A stretch of 64,000 nucleotides of DNA from Hyphomicrobiales bacterium (GTDB lineage Bacteria; Pseudomonadota; Alphaproteobacteria; Rhizobiales; Xanthobacteraceae): positions 1 through 64,000 of the forward strand of contig PLBP01000006.1 of NCBI GenBank assembly GCA_003135415.1, read 5' to 3'. Below, piece by piece: positions 30,726 through 46,064 of the stretch. The notes under the pieces are model-generated. The model was not told where the DNA came from and searched no databases. It saw only the letters and a program-made list of their open reading frames with translations. Each line of letters opens with the position of its first letter. Position 1 is the stretch's first letter. Position numbers and translations under genes: made by a program.

Positions 30726-31625
30726 TCATTGCGGCAGCCTGAGCGTCAACGTCACCCAGCCATCGACAAGATCGCGGCGCGAACGCGTGAATCCTTGCGC
30801 GCGCCAGACGGCGAGCGCTACATTCGCCTGCTCGGGCAGAAGCCCGGAGAGAATGACGCTGCCGCCTCTCGCTGACAGCAACCGCACCGGGCGCGCGAGA
30901 CGCTGCAATACCGGCAATAAAATATTCGCGATGATAAGATCGTAGCGTCGGCCGCGGATCGCGGGCGCGTTGATGCCCGCAGCCTGCACGACGTGAACAT
31001 ACGCAGCCGCGCGATTGGCCGCTGCATTCGCCCGCGCGATCGTCACCGAAAGCGGATCAATGTCGCATGCGACCACGGCGCGATGCCAAACGCGCGCCGC
31101 CGCGATCGCGAGCACTCCGGTACCGGTGCCGATATCAAGGATTCGCTTCGGCCTTTTCGTCTTCGCGATCCGCTCGATCGCGGCGAGGCAGCCTTGCGTG
31201 GTGCCGTGATGGCCGGTGCCGAAGGCGAGTGCCGCCTCGATCTCGATGCCGATCCGGTTCCCCGCGACCTTGATGCGATCATGCGCGCCGTGAACGACGA
31301 AACGCCCGACGGGCACCGGCACGAGCCCCTCCAGGCTCGCGGCGATCCAATCCTTTGGCTGCAGAATTTCGAAGCTGATCGCGCGCGCCGTGACTTCGCC
31401 CGCCGTCGCGCGCACGAGATCCATGACTTTTTCTCGATCGGGCTCAAGTGTGAAGTGCGCTTCGACCCTCCATCCGCCGGGCGTCTCGAAAGCGGACGCC
31501 GCTACGGCCTCGGGATCGAGCGTTTCGGCCAGGATGCTCGCGAGCCGCTTCGCGGTCGCTTCATCGGCCTCGACACGCATCATGATGGAAGCGCCGCGCG
31601 GCACGCGCTCGTGCAAGCGGATCAA
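30726..31625 (-). CDS. prmA: Ribosomal protein L11 methyltransferase
   Basis: FGTGHHGTTQGCLAAIERI...RILDIGTGTGVLAIAAARVW; YDLIIANILLPVL (NPPY-equivalent). Confidence 0.92.
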   Translation of the reverse strand: MIRLHERVPRGASIMMRVEADEATAKRLASILAETLDPEAVAASAFETPGGWRVEAHFTLEPDREKVMDLVRATAGEVTARAISFEILQPKDWIAASLEGLVPVPVGRFVVHGAHDRIKVAGNRIGIEIEAALAFGTGHHGTTQGCLAAIERIAKTKRPKRILDIGTGTGVLAIAAARVWHRAVVACDIDPLSVTIARANAAANRAAAYVHVVQAAGINAPAIRGRRYDLIIANILLPVLQRLARPVRLLSARGGSVILSGLLPEQANVALAVWRAQGFTRSRRDLVDGWVTLTLRLPQ

Positions 31626-34021
31626 ACCCGATCGACGAAGGTGTCGATCACCCGCTTCTCGCCCGCCTTGTCGAACTGCACGGTGAGCTTGTTGCCGTCG
31701 ACTTCGGTCACTTCGCCGTAGCCGAATTTGGTGTGGAATATGCGCTCGCCCAAGACAAAAGCTGCGCGTGGCGCCGACGTGCGCCCGACGACCTTGCCGT
31801 CAATGGTGCCCGGGCCGCCCTTGAAGCCGCGTTGGTGCTTATCCGCGAAACCCTTGACGCCGTTCTTAGTGCTGTTCTTGGCGCCATTCTCATCCCGCTG
31901 CGCACGGCCGCGTTGCCAGCCGGGCGTGCCGTAGGTCGAGGAGAACGGCTCGGCCCGCTCGAAGCGGCTCGCGGGCTGACCCCACCCGCCTTTCGCCTCG
32001 GTGACCTCGACGTTCGCCTCCGGCAATTCGTCGATAAATCGGCTCGCCACGGTCGAGTTCCACATTCCGTGAATGCGCCGGTGCGAGGCGAAATAGAGCT
32101 TGGCCCGATGACGCGCGCGGGTGAGCCCGACATGGGCGAGCCGCCGCTCTTCTTCCAGGCCGGCGCGGCCTTGCTCGTCGAGCGAGCGCTGATGGGGTAA
32201 CAGCCCCTCCTCCCAGCCGGGCAGGAACACGGTATCGAATTCGAGGCCCTTGGCCGAATGCAGGGTCATCACGTTGACCGCGTCCTGTCCGGCGCCACTT
32301 TCAACGTCCATCACGAGCGAGATGTGTTCGAGGAAGCCGGGCAGATTGTCGAACGCCTCCATCGAGCGCACGAGTTCCTTCAAGTTCTCGAGGCGTCCGG
32401 CGGCGTCGGCCGAGCGCTCGTTCTGCCACATGTCGGTGTAGCCGGACTCCTCGAGCACGATCTCGGCGAGTTCCGTGTGCGGCATCGCTTCCATCTGACC
32501 GCGCCAGCGCTCGAACGCCAGCGTCAGATCGCGCAACGAACCGCGCGGCTTCGGCTTCAATTCCTCGGTCGCGGAGAGTACGCGCGCCGCTTCCATCAGC
32601 GGTGCGTTATGGGCCCGCGCGTAATCGTGCAGCGTCTGCAAGGTGGATTCGCCGAGGCCCCGCTTCGGCAAGTTGACGATGCGCTCGAAGGCAAGGTCGT
32701 CGGCGGGCGAGACGATGCAGCGAAAATAGGCGAGCGCATCGCGAATTTCCGCGCGCTCATAGAAGCGCGGGCCGCCGATCACCCGATAGGGCAGGTTAAG
32801 CGTGACAAAGCGATCCTCGAACTCGCGCATCTGGAACGAAGCGCGCACGAGGATGGCGATTTGGGACAGTTTGTGGCCTTGACGGCGCAGCGTTTCGATT
32901 TCGTCGCCGATCTCGCGCGCTTCTTCCTCGGAATCCCAGGCGCCGGTGACGCTCACCTTATCGCCCTGCTCGGCCTCCGTGCGCAGCGTCTTGCCGAGCC
33001 GGCTTTCGTTGTGCGCGATCAGGTGCGAGGCGGTGGCGAGGATGTGGCCGGTCGAGCGGTAGTTGCGCTCCAACCGGATGACCTTGGCGCCGCGGAAGTC
33101 GTGTTCGAAGCGCAGGATGTTGTCGACCTCCGCGCCGCGCCAGCCATAGATCGACTGGTCGTCGTCGCCGACGCAGCACAGATTCCGTTGACCCTGCGCG
33201 AGCAGGCGAAGCCATAAATACTGCGCGACGTTGGTGTCCTGATATTCGTCGACCAGCATGTAACGGAATCGCGCCTGGTATTGCGCGAGAACGTCGGGCT
33301 CTTTACCGAAAAGCCGCAAGTTTTCGAGCAGGAGATCGCCGAAATCGACCGCGTTCAGCGTCTTCAATCGTTCCTGATAGGCGGTGTAAAGCCCGGCCCC
33401 GCGGCCGTCGGCGAAAGAAGCCGCCTCGCCTGCCGGCACCTTGTCAGGCAGAAGCCCACGGTTTTTCCAGCTATCGATCATACCGGCGAGCACACGCGCC
33501 GGCCAACGCTTGTCGTCGATGTCGGCAGCGGAAAGAATTTGCTTCAGGAGCCGGATCTGATCGTCCGTGTCGAGGATGGTGAAATTGGACTTGAGGCCGA
33601 CAAGCTCGGCGTGGCGGCGCAGGATCTTCGCCCCGATCGAGTGGAAGGTGCCGAGCCACGGCATGCCCTCGACCGCCTCGCCTACCATGGCGGCGACGCG
33701 ATCCTTCATCTCGCGCGCCGCCCTGTTGGTGAAGGTGACGGAGAGGATTTGTGAAGGGAAGGCACGGCCGGTGGCGAGAATGTGCGCGACGCGGGTGGTC
33801 AGCACGCGCGTCTTGCCGGTGCCAGCGCCCGCGAGCACGAGCACGGGGCCGTCGAGCGTTTCGACCGCCTGCAACTGCTCGGGATTCAGTCCTTCAAGAT
33901 AGGCATTACCCGTCGTCGCGCGCGCGCGCGCGGCGATCCCGCCCGGCCGCGGCGCGGGCGGATCGAAGGGGTCGGAGCGGTCGGAGCGGTCGGAGCGGTC
34001 GTGTTTCAGTGGTTCGGCCAT
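31622..34021 (-). CDS. pcrA: UvrD/PcrA-like ATP-dependent DNA helicase
   Basis: LNPEQLQAVETLDGPVLVLAGAGTGKTRVLTTRVAHIL, VDEYQDTN, GDDDQSIYGWRGA, VMTLHSAKGLEFDTVFLPG. Confidence 0.96.
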   Translation of the reverse strand: MAEPLKHDRSDRSDRSDPFDPPAPRPGGIAARARATTGNAYLEGLNPEQLQAVETLDGPVLVLAGAGTGKTRVLTTRVAHILATGRAFPSQILSVTFTNRAAREMKDRVAAMVGEAVEGMPWLGTFHSIGAKILRRHAELVGLKSNFTILDTDDQIRLLKQILSAADIDDKRWPARVLAGMIDSWKNRGLLPDKVPAGEAASFADGRGAGLYTAYQERLKTLNAVDFGDLLLENLRLFGKEPDVLAQYQARFRYMLVDEYQDTNVAQYLWLRLLAQGQRNLCCVGDDDQSIYGWRGAEVDNILRFEHDFRGAKVIRLERNYRSTGHILATASHLIAHNESRLGKTLRTEAEQGDKVSVTGAWDSEEEAREIGDEIETLRRQGHKLSQIAILVRASFQMREFEDRFVTLNLPYRVIGGPRFYERAEIRDALAYFRCIVSPADDLAFERIVNLPKRGLGESTLQTLHDYARAHNAPLMEAARVLSATEELKPKPRGSLRDLTLAFERWRGQMEAMPHTELAEIVLEESGYTDMWQNERSADAAGRLENLKELVRSMEAFDNLPGFLEHISLVMDVESGAGQDAVNVMTLHSAKGLEFDTVFLPGWEEGLLPHQRSLDEQGRAGLEEERRLAHVGLTRARHRAKLYFASHRRIHGMWNSTVASRFIDELPEANVEVTEAKGGWGQPASRFERAEPFSSTYGTPGWQRGRAQRDENGAKNSTKNGVKGFADKHQRGFKGGPGTIDGKVVGRTSAPRAAFVLGERIFHTKFGYGEVTEVDGNKLTVQFDKAGEKRVIDTFVDRV

Positions 34022-34154
34022 GATTCAACTCTTTCGCGAATCTCTTCGAGAACAAAATGGCATCGCGGACCCCGTTTGGCGAGGGCGCGGCGCATGAAAA
34101 CGCCGAAAAACAGCAGGCATGGACGTGTTCTAACACCAGTCCTAGAACACCACG

Positions 34155-39782
<5,628 letters not shown>

Positions 39783-39835
39783 TGCTGGATTCTATCTCAG
39801 GAGGCGCCGTTTATCGCAAGCGAAAGACCGGCGAA

Positions 39836-40687
39836 TCAGCCGAGTGTAATCGCCTTGAACGCCTTGCTGATCCAGGAGTCCTTGTTCTCGCGCGGCTCGG
39901 CACCACCCGTTTGCACGAGCTTATAGGCGTCCTGGTACCAGGGGCTGGAGGGGAAGTTATGGCCGAGCACAGCGGCCGCGGTCTGCGCCTCGGGCACGAT
40001 GCCGAGCGCCATGTAGCACTCGGTCAGCCGCATCAGCGCCTCCTCGACGTGACGGGTCGTCTGGTACTGCGTGACGACCGCCTTGAAGCGGTTGATGGCG
40101 CCGATGAAGTTCCGCCGTTCTAGATAGAAGCGGCCGACCATCATCTCCTTGCCGGCAAGCTGGTCGCGCGCGACCTCGATCTTCTTTTTCGCGCTTTCGG
40201 CATATTCGGTGTCGGGATATTTACGCGCCACCTCGGCGAGCACCTGCATCGCCCGTTCCGTGCGAGCCTGGTCGCGGGTGACATCGGGGATCTGGTCGAA
40301 ATAGGCGGAAGCCATCAGGTATTGCGCGTAGGCGGCGTCGGAACTGCCGGGATGAAGCGTGACGTAGCGCTTCGCCGCCATGATCGTATCGTCGTATTTG
40401 CCGCCCTCGTAATACGCGAAGGCGGCCATCAGCAGCGACTTACGGCCCCAATCGGAATAGGGATGCTGGCGGTCGACCTCCTCGAATTTCTTCGCGGAGT
40501 CGACAAATTCCTTCTTGTTCAGGAGCGTGAGGCCTTCGTTGTAGAGCTTGTCCGCCGGCTCGTCGGGCGCGATCGCGTTCTTGTCGTCGGCGCAGCCGGC
40601 AAGCAATCCGGCAAGCAGCGCCCATACGGCAAGGCCGGGGAAGGAACGCGGACCCACCCTGCGAAAGCGCTCGATCAAACGAACCAT
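39836..40687 (-). CDS. bamD: Outer membrane protein assembly factor BamD
   Basis: Lipoprotein-like N-terminus (LLAGCADDKN) with TPR-like repeats ADKLYNEGLTLLNKKEFVDSAKKFEEVDRQHPYSDWGRKS. Confidence 0.93.
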   Translation of the reverse strand: MVRLIERFRRVGPRSFPGLAVWALLAGLLAGCADDKNAIAPDEPADKLYNEGLTLLNKKEFVDSAKKFEEVDRQHPYSDWGRKSLLMAAFAYYEGGKYDDTIMAAKRYVTLHPGSSDAAYAQYLMASAYFDQIPDVTRDQARTERAMQVLAEVARKYPDTEYAESAKKKIEVARDQLAGKEMMVGRFYLERRNFIGAINRFKAVVTQYQTTRHVEEALMRLTECYMALGIVPEAQTAAAVLGHNFPSSPWYQDAYKLVQTGGAEPRENKDSWISKAFKAITLG

Positions 40688-40823
40688 CGACTCACCCGTC
40701 CCCGCGTGGCTGTCCGCGCCGCGATTGCCGGCGGCAGGAGACCGCTTTTTTAGAGGTAATGCGAAGACCCCGCCACCGCGTTAACGCGCGATTGGGCCGC
40801 GATTGTGGCGATTAGTTAAGGGC

Positions 40824-41765
40824 TTAGGACTCGGCCCGGTAGGCGGGAACGGCGACCGGAACGCCGAGATCGGCGTGTCCCCGCGCGCGCTTGCGGGTGT
40901 CCTCGACCACGGTCCAGGCCGAGCAATCGGCGGTTAGCGCCGATACGACGGCGGCATTCAGCTTATGGCCGCCGCAAACCGAGTGATAGCGGCCGAGAAT
41001 CGGCAAGCCCGCGAGCGCGAGGTCGCCGAGCGCGTCGAGCGCCTTGTGGCGGACGAACTCGTCCGAATAGCGCAGACCCGCCGGATTGAGCACGCGGTCA
41101 TCGGCGAGGCAAATGGTGTTGTCGAGGGATGCGCCGAGCGCATAACCGGCGCTCCAGAGCTTGGCGACATCGCTCATGAAGCCGAAGGTGCGGGCGCGGG
41201 CAAGATCGCGGTGGAAAACTTCGGGGGTCAGCGTTGCCGCGTAGCGCTGGCGGCCAATCAGCGGATGGGCAAAGTCGATCTCGACCTCGAGGCGGAAGCC
41301 CGCGTCATAGGGCAAAAGCTCGCCGGTTGAACGGCCTTCGGTCACGCGAATGGGCTTCAAAACCTTGAGATAACGGCGCACCGCGTCCTGGCGCTCAAGG
41401 CCGGCCGCCTCGATCGCTTCGACGAAAGCGATCGCGCTGCCGTCGAAAATCGGCACTTCGCCGCCCTCGACCTCGACGATCGCGTTGTCGACGCCAAGAC
41501 CGGTAAAAGCCGCAAGCAAATGCTCGACGGTCGAGCACATGAGACCATGCGAGTCGCCGAGAACGGTGGCGAAATCGGTGTTGCGAATGGCGGTGGGCGA
41601 AACTGGGATTTGACGGATGGTTCCGTCGGCACCGCGGTTGACGAAGACGATGCCGGTGTCGGATCCGGCGGGGAGAAGAGAAACCCGGGCTTGCGCGCCG
41701 CAATGGACGCCACGGCCCATCAGGTCGACCCGCTCCGCGAGTGTCGTTTGGTAAGTCGCCCGCAT
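40824..41765 (-). CDS. lpxC: UDP-3-O-acyl-N-acetylglucosamine deacetylase
   Basis: TTLAERVDLMGRGVHCGAQARVSLLPA, STVEHLLAAFTGLGVDNA, FVRHKALDALGDLAL. Confidence 0.97.
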   Translation of the reverse strand: MRATYQTTLAERVDLMGRGVHCGAQARVSLLPAGSDTGIVFVNRGADGTIRQIPVSPTAIRNTDFATVLGDSHGLMCSTVEHLLAAFTGLGVDNAIVEVEGGEVPIFDGSAIAFVEAIEAAGLERQDAVRRYLKVLKPIRVTEGRSTGELLPYDAGFRLEVEIDFAHPLIGRQRYAATLTPEVFHRDLARARTFGFMSDVAKLWSAGYALGASLDNTICLADDRVLNPAGLRYSDEFVRHKALDALGDLALAGLPILGRYHSVCGGHKLNAAVVSALTADCSAWTVVEDTRKRARGHADLGVPVAVPAYRAES

Positions 41766-41916
41766 TCCCCACCGTTTGGGTACCGTCGGCTATTGCCTTC
41801 GGCCCCTGAACCGTGACGCACACCCCGTGCGCCCCGATTAATCCCCGCGCTACTCCGCGCCGGTCTGTCCTTGGGCACACGATACCGGGGGTGCTCCTGA
41901 CAGCAAGTCACGGTTT

Positions 41917-41931
41917 TTTACCATTTATTAC
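41917..41931. promoter_or_regulatory. Candidate CtrA-like binding site upstream of lpxC
   Basis: TTTACCATTTATTAC, close to the CtrA consensus TTAACCAT/TTAA-N7-TTAA with correct spacing but mismatches. Confidence 0.3.
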
Positions 41932-42026
41932 CAATTCCGGACCTGATCTGGCCTAGTTTGTGCCACCTTTCAGGGCCCACAGACGCATGCCACCGGGCCG
42001 ATAAAGGGGATTTGGACCGGTTCTCC

Positions 42027-42094
42027 CCTTATCCACAGGCCCTAAAAGCAGACGCCCGGACTTTTGTCCGGGCGTTTTTTCTTTGTGGATAAGG
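42027..42094. promoter_or_regulatory. Two inverted perfect DnaA boxes flanking the ftsZ terminator
   Basis: CCTTATCCACA (42027-42037) and TGTGGATAAGG (42084-42094), a perfect 11-bp inverted repeat; each contains TTATCCACA exactly. Confidence 0.6.
42052..42080. terminator. Intrinsic terminator between ftsZ and lpxC
   Basis: ACGCCCGGAC-TTTT-GTCCGGGCGT followed by TTTTT (+ strand); on the minus strand the stem is followed by CTGCTTTT. Confidence 0.8.
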
Positions 42095-42105
42095 CTTCTG
42101 CGCCG

Positions 42106-43737
42106 TCAGCGAGCCTGGCGGCGAAGGAAGGCGGGGATTTCCAGCTCGTCTTCCTCGCCCCGGCCAGAGTTTGGCCGTGGGGCCTCCAACGGCAGCCCGC
42201 GGGAAGCCGGACGCCTGACATATTCAGATACCGGCTCCGGCGGGCGACGATCCGTCGCGGGGCGCGACTCGGGCTCGCGTGCCGGAGACAGCGGACGAAG
42301 CTGATGTGTCTCGGCCGAATCTTCCGCCTCCGGCTTGTTGAAGCGATTGGCCAGGCGCTCGAGCAACGTCATCCGCTTCTTGTCGACCTCGGCGTCCTTC
42401 GGCTCTCCGCGCTTGGCGCGCAGTTGATTCTGCGCATGTGGCGGAAAATCCTCGATTCGCGGCAGGCGCGGAGGACGCATCATCGGCCGTTCGGCCTGCG
42501 GCGGAATGAAGGGCTCGATCGGATCTTCATCGACATCGGCCGGATGAAGGTCTTCCTCGATCGTGTGGAAGAGCGAAGACCGCGGCTGCAAGGGGCGGAA
42601 CGTCATTTCGTCGGCCTCGCCCTCCGGCATGATCGACGCCTCGTCGGCGAAATCATTGTCCCTGAGGGTCGCCTCGCGACGCCCTTCGATTGCGGCGCGC
42701 GCGGCGCCAATTCCCATGCGCGGGGGCTCACTGCGCGCGCGCTCCATGACCGGAGGGGCGCTCTGCGCCGCGAGCGGCTCGATTCCGGTTGCGACCACGG
42801 AGACGCGGACGAGACCGTCGAGGCTCTGATCGAACGTCGCGCCGAGGATGATGTTGGCGTCGGGATCAACTTCCTCGCGGATGCGGTTCGCTGCCTCGTC
42901 AACCTCGTAAAGCTTGAGATCCTTGCCGCCGGTGATCGAGATCAGCAGCCCACGGGCGCCGCGCATCGAGACCTCGTCGAGAAGCGGATTGGCGATCGCG
43001 GCCTCGGCAGCGGTGATCGCGCGCTTCTCGCCCGATGCCTCGCCGGTGCCCATCATCGCCTTGCCCATCTCGCCCATGACTGCGCGCACGTCGGCGAAGT
43101 CGAGATTGATCAGCCCTTCCTTCACCATCAGGTCGGTGATGCAGGCGACCCCCGAATAGAGTACCTGGTCGGCCATACTGAAGGCGTCGGCGAAGGTGGT
43201 CTTTTCGTTGGCGACCCGGAACAAGTTCTGGTTCGGAATGACGATCAGTGTGTCGACGAGCTTGGCAAGCTCGGCGATGCCCGCTTCCGCGAAGCGCATC
43301 CGGCGCTGGCCCTCGAAATGGAAGGGCTTGGTGACAACGCCGACGGTCAAAAGCCCCATCTCTTTCGAAATCCGCGCGATCACGGGCGCCGCACCCGTGC
43401 CGGTGCCGCCACCCATGCCGGCGGTGATGAAGGCCATATGGGCGCCGGAGAGATGGTCGCGAAGCTCGTCGAGGGCCTCCTCGGCGGCAGCCCTGCCAAC
43501 CTCGGGGTGCGAGCCCGCGCCCAAACCCTGCGTCGCCTCGACGCCGAGCTGCACGATGCGTTTCGCCTTCGATGAGGCGAGCGCCTGCGCGTCGGTGTTG
43601 GCCACCACGAACTCGCAGCCCATGAGGCCCGCCGAGATCATGTTGTTGACGGCGTTGCCGCCCGCGCCTCCAACGCCGAACACCATGATGTGCGGCTTGA
43701 GCTCGCGAACGTCAGGCATCTTGAGATTGATCGTCAT
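42106..43737 (-). CDS. ftsZ: Cell division protein FtsZ with long C-terminal linker
   Basis: [55 protein letters not shown]-terminal [10 protein letters not shown] peptide. Confidence 0.98.
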   Translation of the reverse strand: MTINLKMPDVRELKPHIMVFGVGGAGGNAVNNMISAGLMGCEFVVANTDAQALASSKAKRIVQLGVEATQGLGAGSHPEVGRAAAEEALDELRDHLSGAHMAFITAGMGGGTGTGAAPVIARISKEMGLLTVGVVTKPFHFEGQRRMRFAEAGIAELAKLVDTLIVIPNQNLFRVANEKTTFADAFSMADQVLYSGVACITDLMVKEGLINLDFADVRAVMGEMGKAMMGTGEASGEKRAITAAEAAIANPLLDEVSMRGARGLLISITGGKDLKLYEVDEAANRIREEVDPDANIILGATFDQSLDGLVRVSVVATGIEPLAAQSAPPVMERARSEPPRMGIGAARAAIEGRREATLRDNDFADEASIMPEGEADEMTFRPLQPRSSLFHTIEEDLHPADVDEDPIEPFIPPQAERPMMRPPRLPRIEDFPPHAQNQLRAKRGEPKDAEVDKKRMTLLERLANRFNKPEAEDSAETHQLRPLSPAREPESRPATDRRPPEPVSEYVRRPASRGLPLEAPRPNSGRGEEDELEIPAFLRRQAR

Positions 43738-43818
43738 TTCATCACCTTCTGGGCGGAAGCGCCCGTGATTTTTCCCTCGGAACCGGCTCACGCCGGGGTT
43801 TTCATTCCTTCTCGGCCC

Positions 43819-45135
43819 TCAAAAACTTTCCTTCAGCCAACGTCCAACGCGAATGAGATAGCTTCCCTCACCGCCACTATTCCGGCGGCGCGGCTCGAAA
43901 TGCTCGCGGCCGGCGAATTGCGGATAGACGAGGAGCCCGCTGGCCACCGCGAAAGCGGGCGCACGCGCCTCATCGTCGAGCCCCGTCACGCCAAGCGGCC
44001 GGCCGAGACGGGCGGTCGTCCTGAACATGCGGCCAGCGAGTTCCACGAGCCCGCTGAGCTCGGCGGCGGCGCCCGTGAGGACGACGCGGCGGCTCGCTTG
44101 CCCGAGCATGTCCGCCGCGCGCAAGCGCTCGCGCAGCATTTCCAGAATTTCCTCGGCGCGCGGACAGGCCATGCGAACGATCTGCCCGAGTGAGGCCGCA
44201 TTCGGCCCCTCGCGCCCGGCTCCTTCGATGCCGGGGATCATGATCATCCGATGCTCGTCGGAGGCACTCGTAAGCACGGCCGCGTGCAGCGTTTTCAGGC
44301 GCTCGGCTTCCGGGACACGGATCGAAAGTCCTCGCGCAAGATCGGTGGTGATATGGTGGCCGCCGACGGCGATGCCGTCGACATGAAGACAATGACCGCC
44401 GGCAAAGACGGCGGCGGTCGTCGTGCCGGCGCCGAAATCGATGATGGTGGCGCCGAGTTCAGCCTCGTCGCCGGTCAGCGCGGCGAGACCCGCGGCATAA
44501 GGCGCTGCGATCACCCCCTCGACGGAGAGATGACAGCGCTCGACGCAAAGCATGAGGTTCTTCAGCGCCGCCAGATCCGCCGTGATCACATGCAGATCGA
44601 CGGAAAGAACTTTCCCGATCATCCCGCGCGGATCGCGAATGCCTGCCGTCTGGTCGAGCCCATAGGCAATGGGGAGCGAATGCAGCACGGCGCGGCCGCC
44701 GCGTACCGAGTGAAGGCTCGCGCCGTCGAGCACGCGGCCGATATCGCCTTCCTCGACGCGCGCGCCGTGAAGACGCACGGAAGCCGCAAAACTCTCGCTG
44801 CTGAGGCGGCCGCCGCCGAAAGCGACCACTACGGAAGCGATCTCCATGCCGGCTCCACGCTCGGCCCGATCGACGGCACCGCGAATTGCCTCTTCTGCGG
44901 GCGCAAGATCCGCGATCACGCCGGCCTTGAGACCGTGCGCGCGCGTGTGGCCGAAGCCGATCACCTCGATCGCATGGCTGCGGCCGCGCATGGCTTCGTC
45001 TTCCGCGAGCGGCTTCAGCCGCCCGATCAGGCAAGTGACCTTGCTCGTGCCGATGTCGAGGGCGGCGACGATCGCCGAGCGCCGCGGTGAAAGCGGGCGC
45101 ATCCGAGGCGCCAATCCGCGGGCGAGCGCGTTCAT
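43819..45135 (-). CDS. ftsA: Cell division protein FtsA
   Basis: IVAALDIGTSKVTCLIGRLKP, ATIIDFGAGTTTAAVFAGG, VVLTGAAAELSGLVELAGR. Confidence 0.96.
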   Translation of the reverse strand: MNALARGLAPRMRPLSPRRSAIVAALDIGTSKVTCLIGRLKPLAEDEAMRGRSHAIEVIGFGHTRAHGLKAGVIADLAPAEEAIRGAVDRAERGAGMEIASVVVAFGGGRLSSESFAASVRLHGARVEEGDIGRVLDGASLHSVRGGRAVLHSLPIAYGLDQTAGIRDPRGMIGKVLSVDLHVITADLAALKNLMLCVERCHLSVEGVIAAPYAAGLAALTGDEAELGATIIDFGAGTTTAAVFAGGHCLHVDGIAVGGHHITTDLARGLSIRVPEAERLKTLHAAVLTSASDEHRMIMIPGIEGAGREGPNAASLGQIVRMACPRAEEILEMLRERLRAADMLGQASRRVVLTGAAAELSGLVELAGRMFRTTARLGRPLGVTGLDDEARAPAFAVASGLLVYPQFAGREHFEPRRRNSGGEGSYLIRVGRWLKESF

Positions 45136-46064
45136 GTGTCGGTTCCCTTGCGCTTCGGCGCGCGCGCCTTCATCGCTACATCGTGCGCCTCTGCCGCTTC
45201 GTCGGAGAGGCGCACCACGACACGATCCGGGAGACGCATATCGATCATGGAAACGTCGCGCGACAGAATGCGCTTGTCGCGCTCGAGCGCGACCAGGCGC
45301 ATGAGCGCGACGTCGGCGTCTTCCTCAGGAAGACGCACGTCGGTACCGTTTTTGAGCCGCAAATTCCAACGCCGCTCGGCGATCAATACCGCCGCGACGG
45401 TCTCGCTGCGTACCGCCGGAAAGCGGTCAAGGACGGCCAGGAAATCCTGCGCCCGCCGATCCGCCCCCTCGCCCACCACAATCGGCATGCCGGCCTCACG
45501 CACGCGCTCGCGCGCGAGTTGGTCGATGACCGTGCCGTCCCGGGCGATGACGAAAAAATTGCCGCGGCTCTGCCAAACGGCGAACGGCTTTTTCTCGACG
45601 ATCGCGATCTCCAACCGGTCTGGATAAAGCTTCGCCACCGTCGCCTCGGCGATCCAGGAATTGCGTAAGAGCCGCGCGCGCGTCGCATCGGCGTCGATGA
45701 GGAAGAGAGTGGACGATTCCGTAATCCCGGCGACGCGCAAGACGTCTACGCGGCTCAAACGGCTCGCGCCTTCGATCGAAACATTCGCCGATTGAAAACC
45801 GGCACGCTGGGCGACCGCGTCGGCAGCATCGTGAACCGAATCCATGACCGCGTCGGCATGGCCGCCGCGGATCGCGCCGTAGAGCGCGGTCGCCGCCAAG
45901 AGAACCGCCACGAAGACGATCTCGATGCCGCGGAGCACACGCAATCTTCCCGTGCGGGCGGCAAATCGATGGATGAAATGCGCGAAACGGCTGGGAGGCG
46001 GCGTGAAGCCCTCCGGCGCTTGCCGGAGATTCACCGTTCCAGAGAGGCGTCCTCCACGATCCAT
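45132..46064 (-). CDS. ftsQ: Cell division protein FtsQ
   Basis: POTRA region LSRVDVLRVAGITESSTLFLIDADATRARLLRNSWIAEATVAKLYPDRLEIAIVEKKPFAVWQ. Confidence 0.95.
   Translation of the reverse strand: MDRGGRLSGTVNLRQAPEGFTPPPSRFAHFIHRFAARTGRLRVLRGIEIVFVAVLLAATALYGAIRGGHADAVMDSVHDAADAVAQRAGFQSANVSIEGASRLSRVDVLRVAGITESSTLFLIDADATRARLLRNSWIAEATVAKLYPDRLEIAIVEKKPFAVWQSRGNFFVIARDGTVIDQLARERVREAGMPIVVGEGADRRAQDFLAVLDRFPAVRSETVAAVLIAERRWNLRLKNGTDVRLPEEDADVALMRLVALERDKRILSRDVSMIDMRLPDRVVVRLSDEAAEAHDVAMKARAPKRKGTDT

Noticed and set aside
33918-33936. CG-dinucleotide run (cgcgcgcgcgcgcgcg) inside pcrA as possible Z-DNA element
   Set aside because: Explained by Ala/Arg codons in a GC-rich gene (IAARARATTG); no independent support for a function.
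42064-43575. 503-aa plus-strand ORF
   Set aside because: Antisense to ftsZ; same mirror-ORF artefact.
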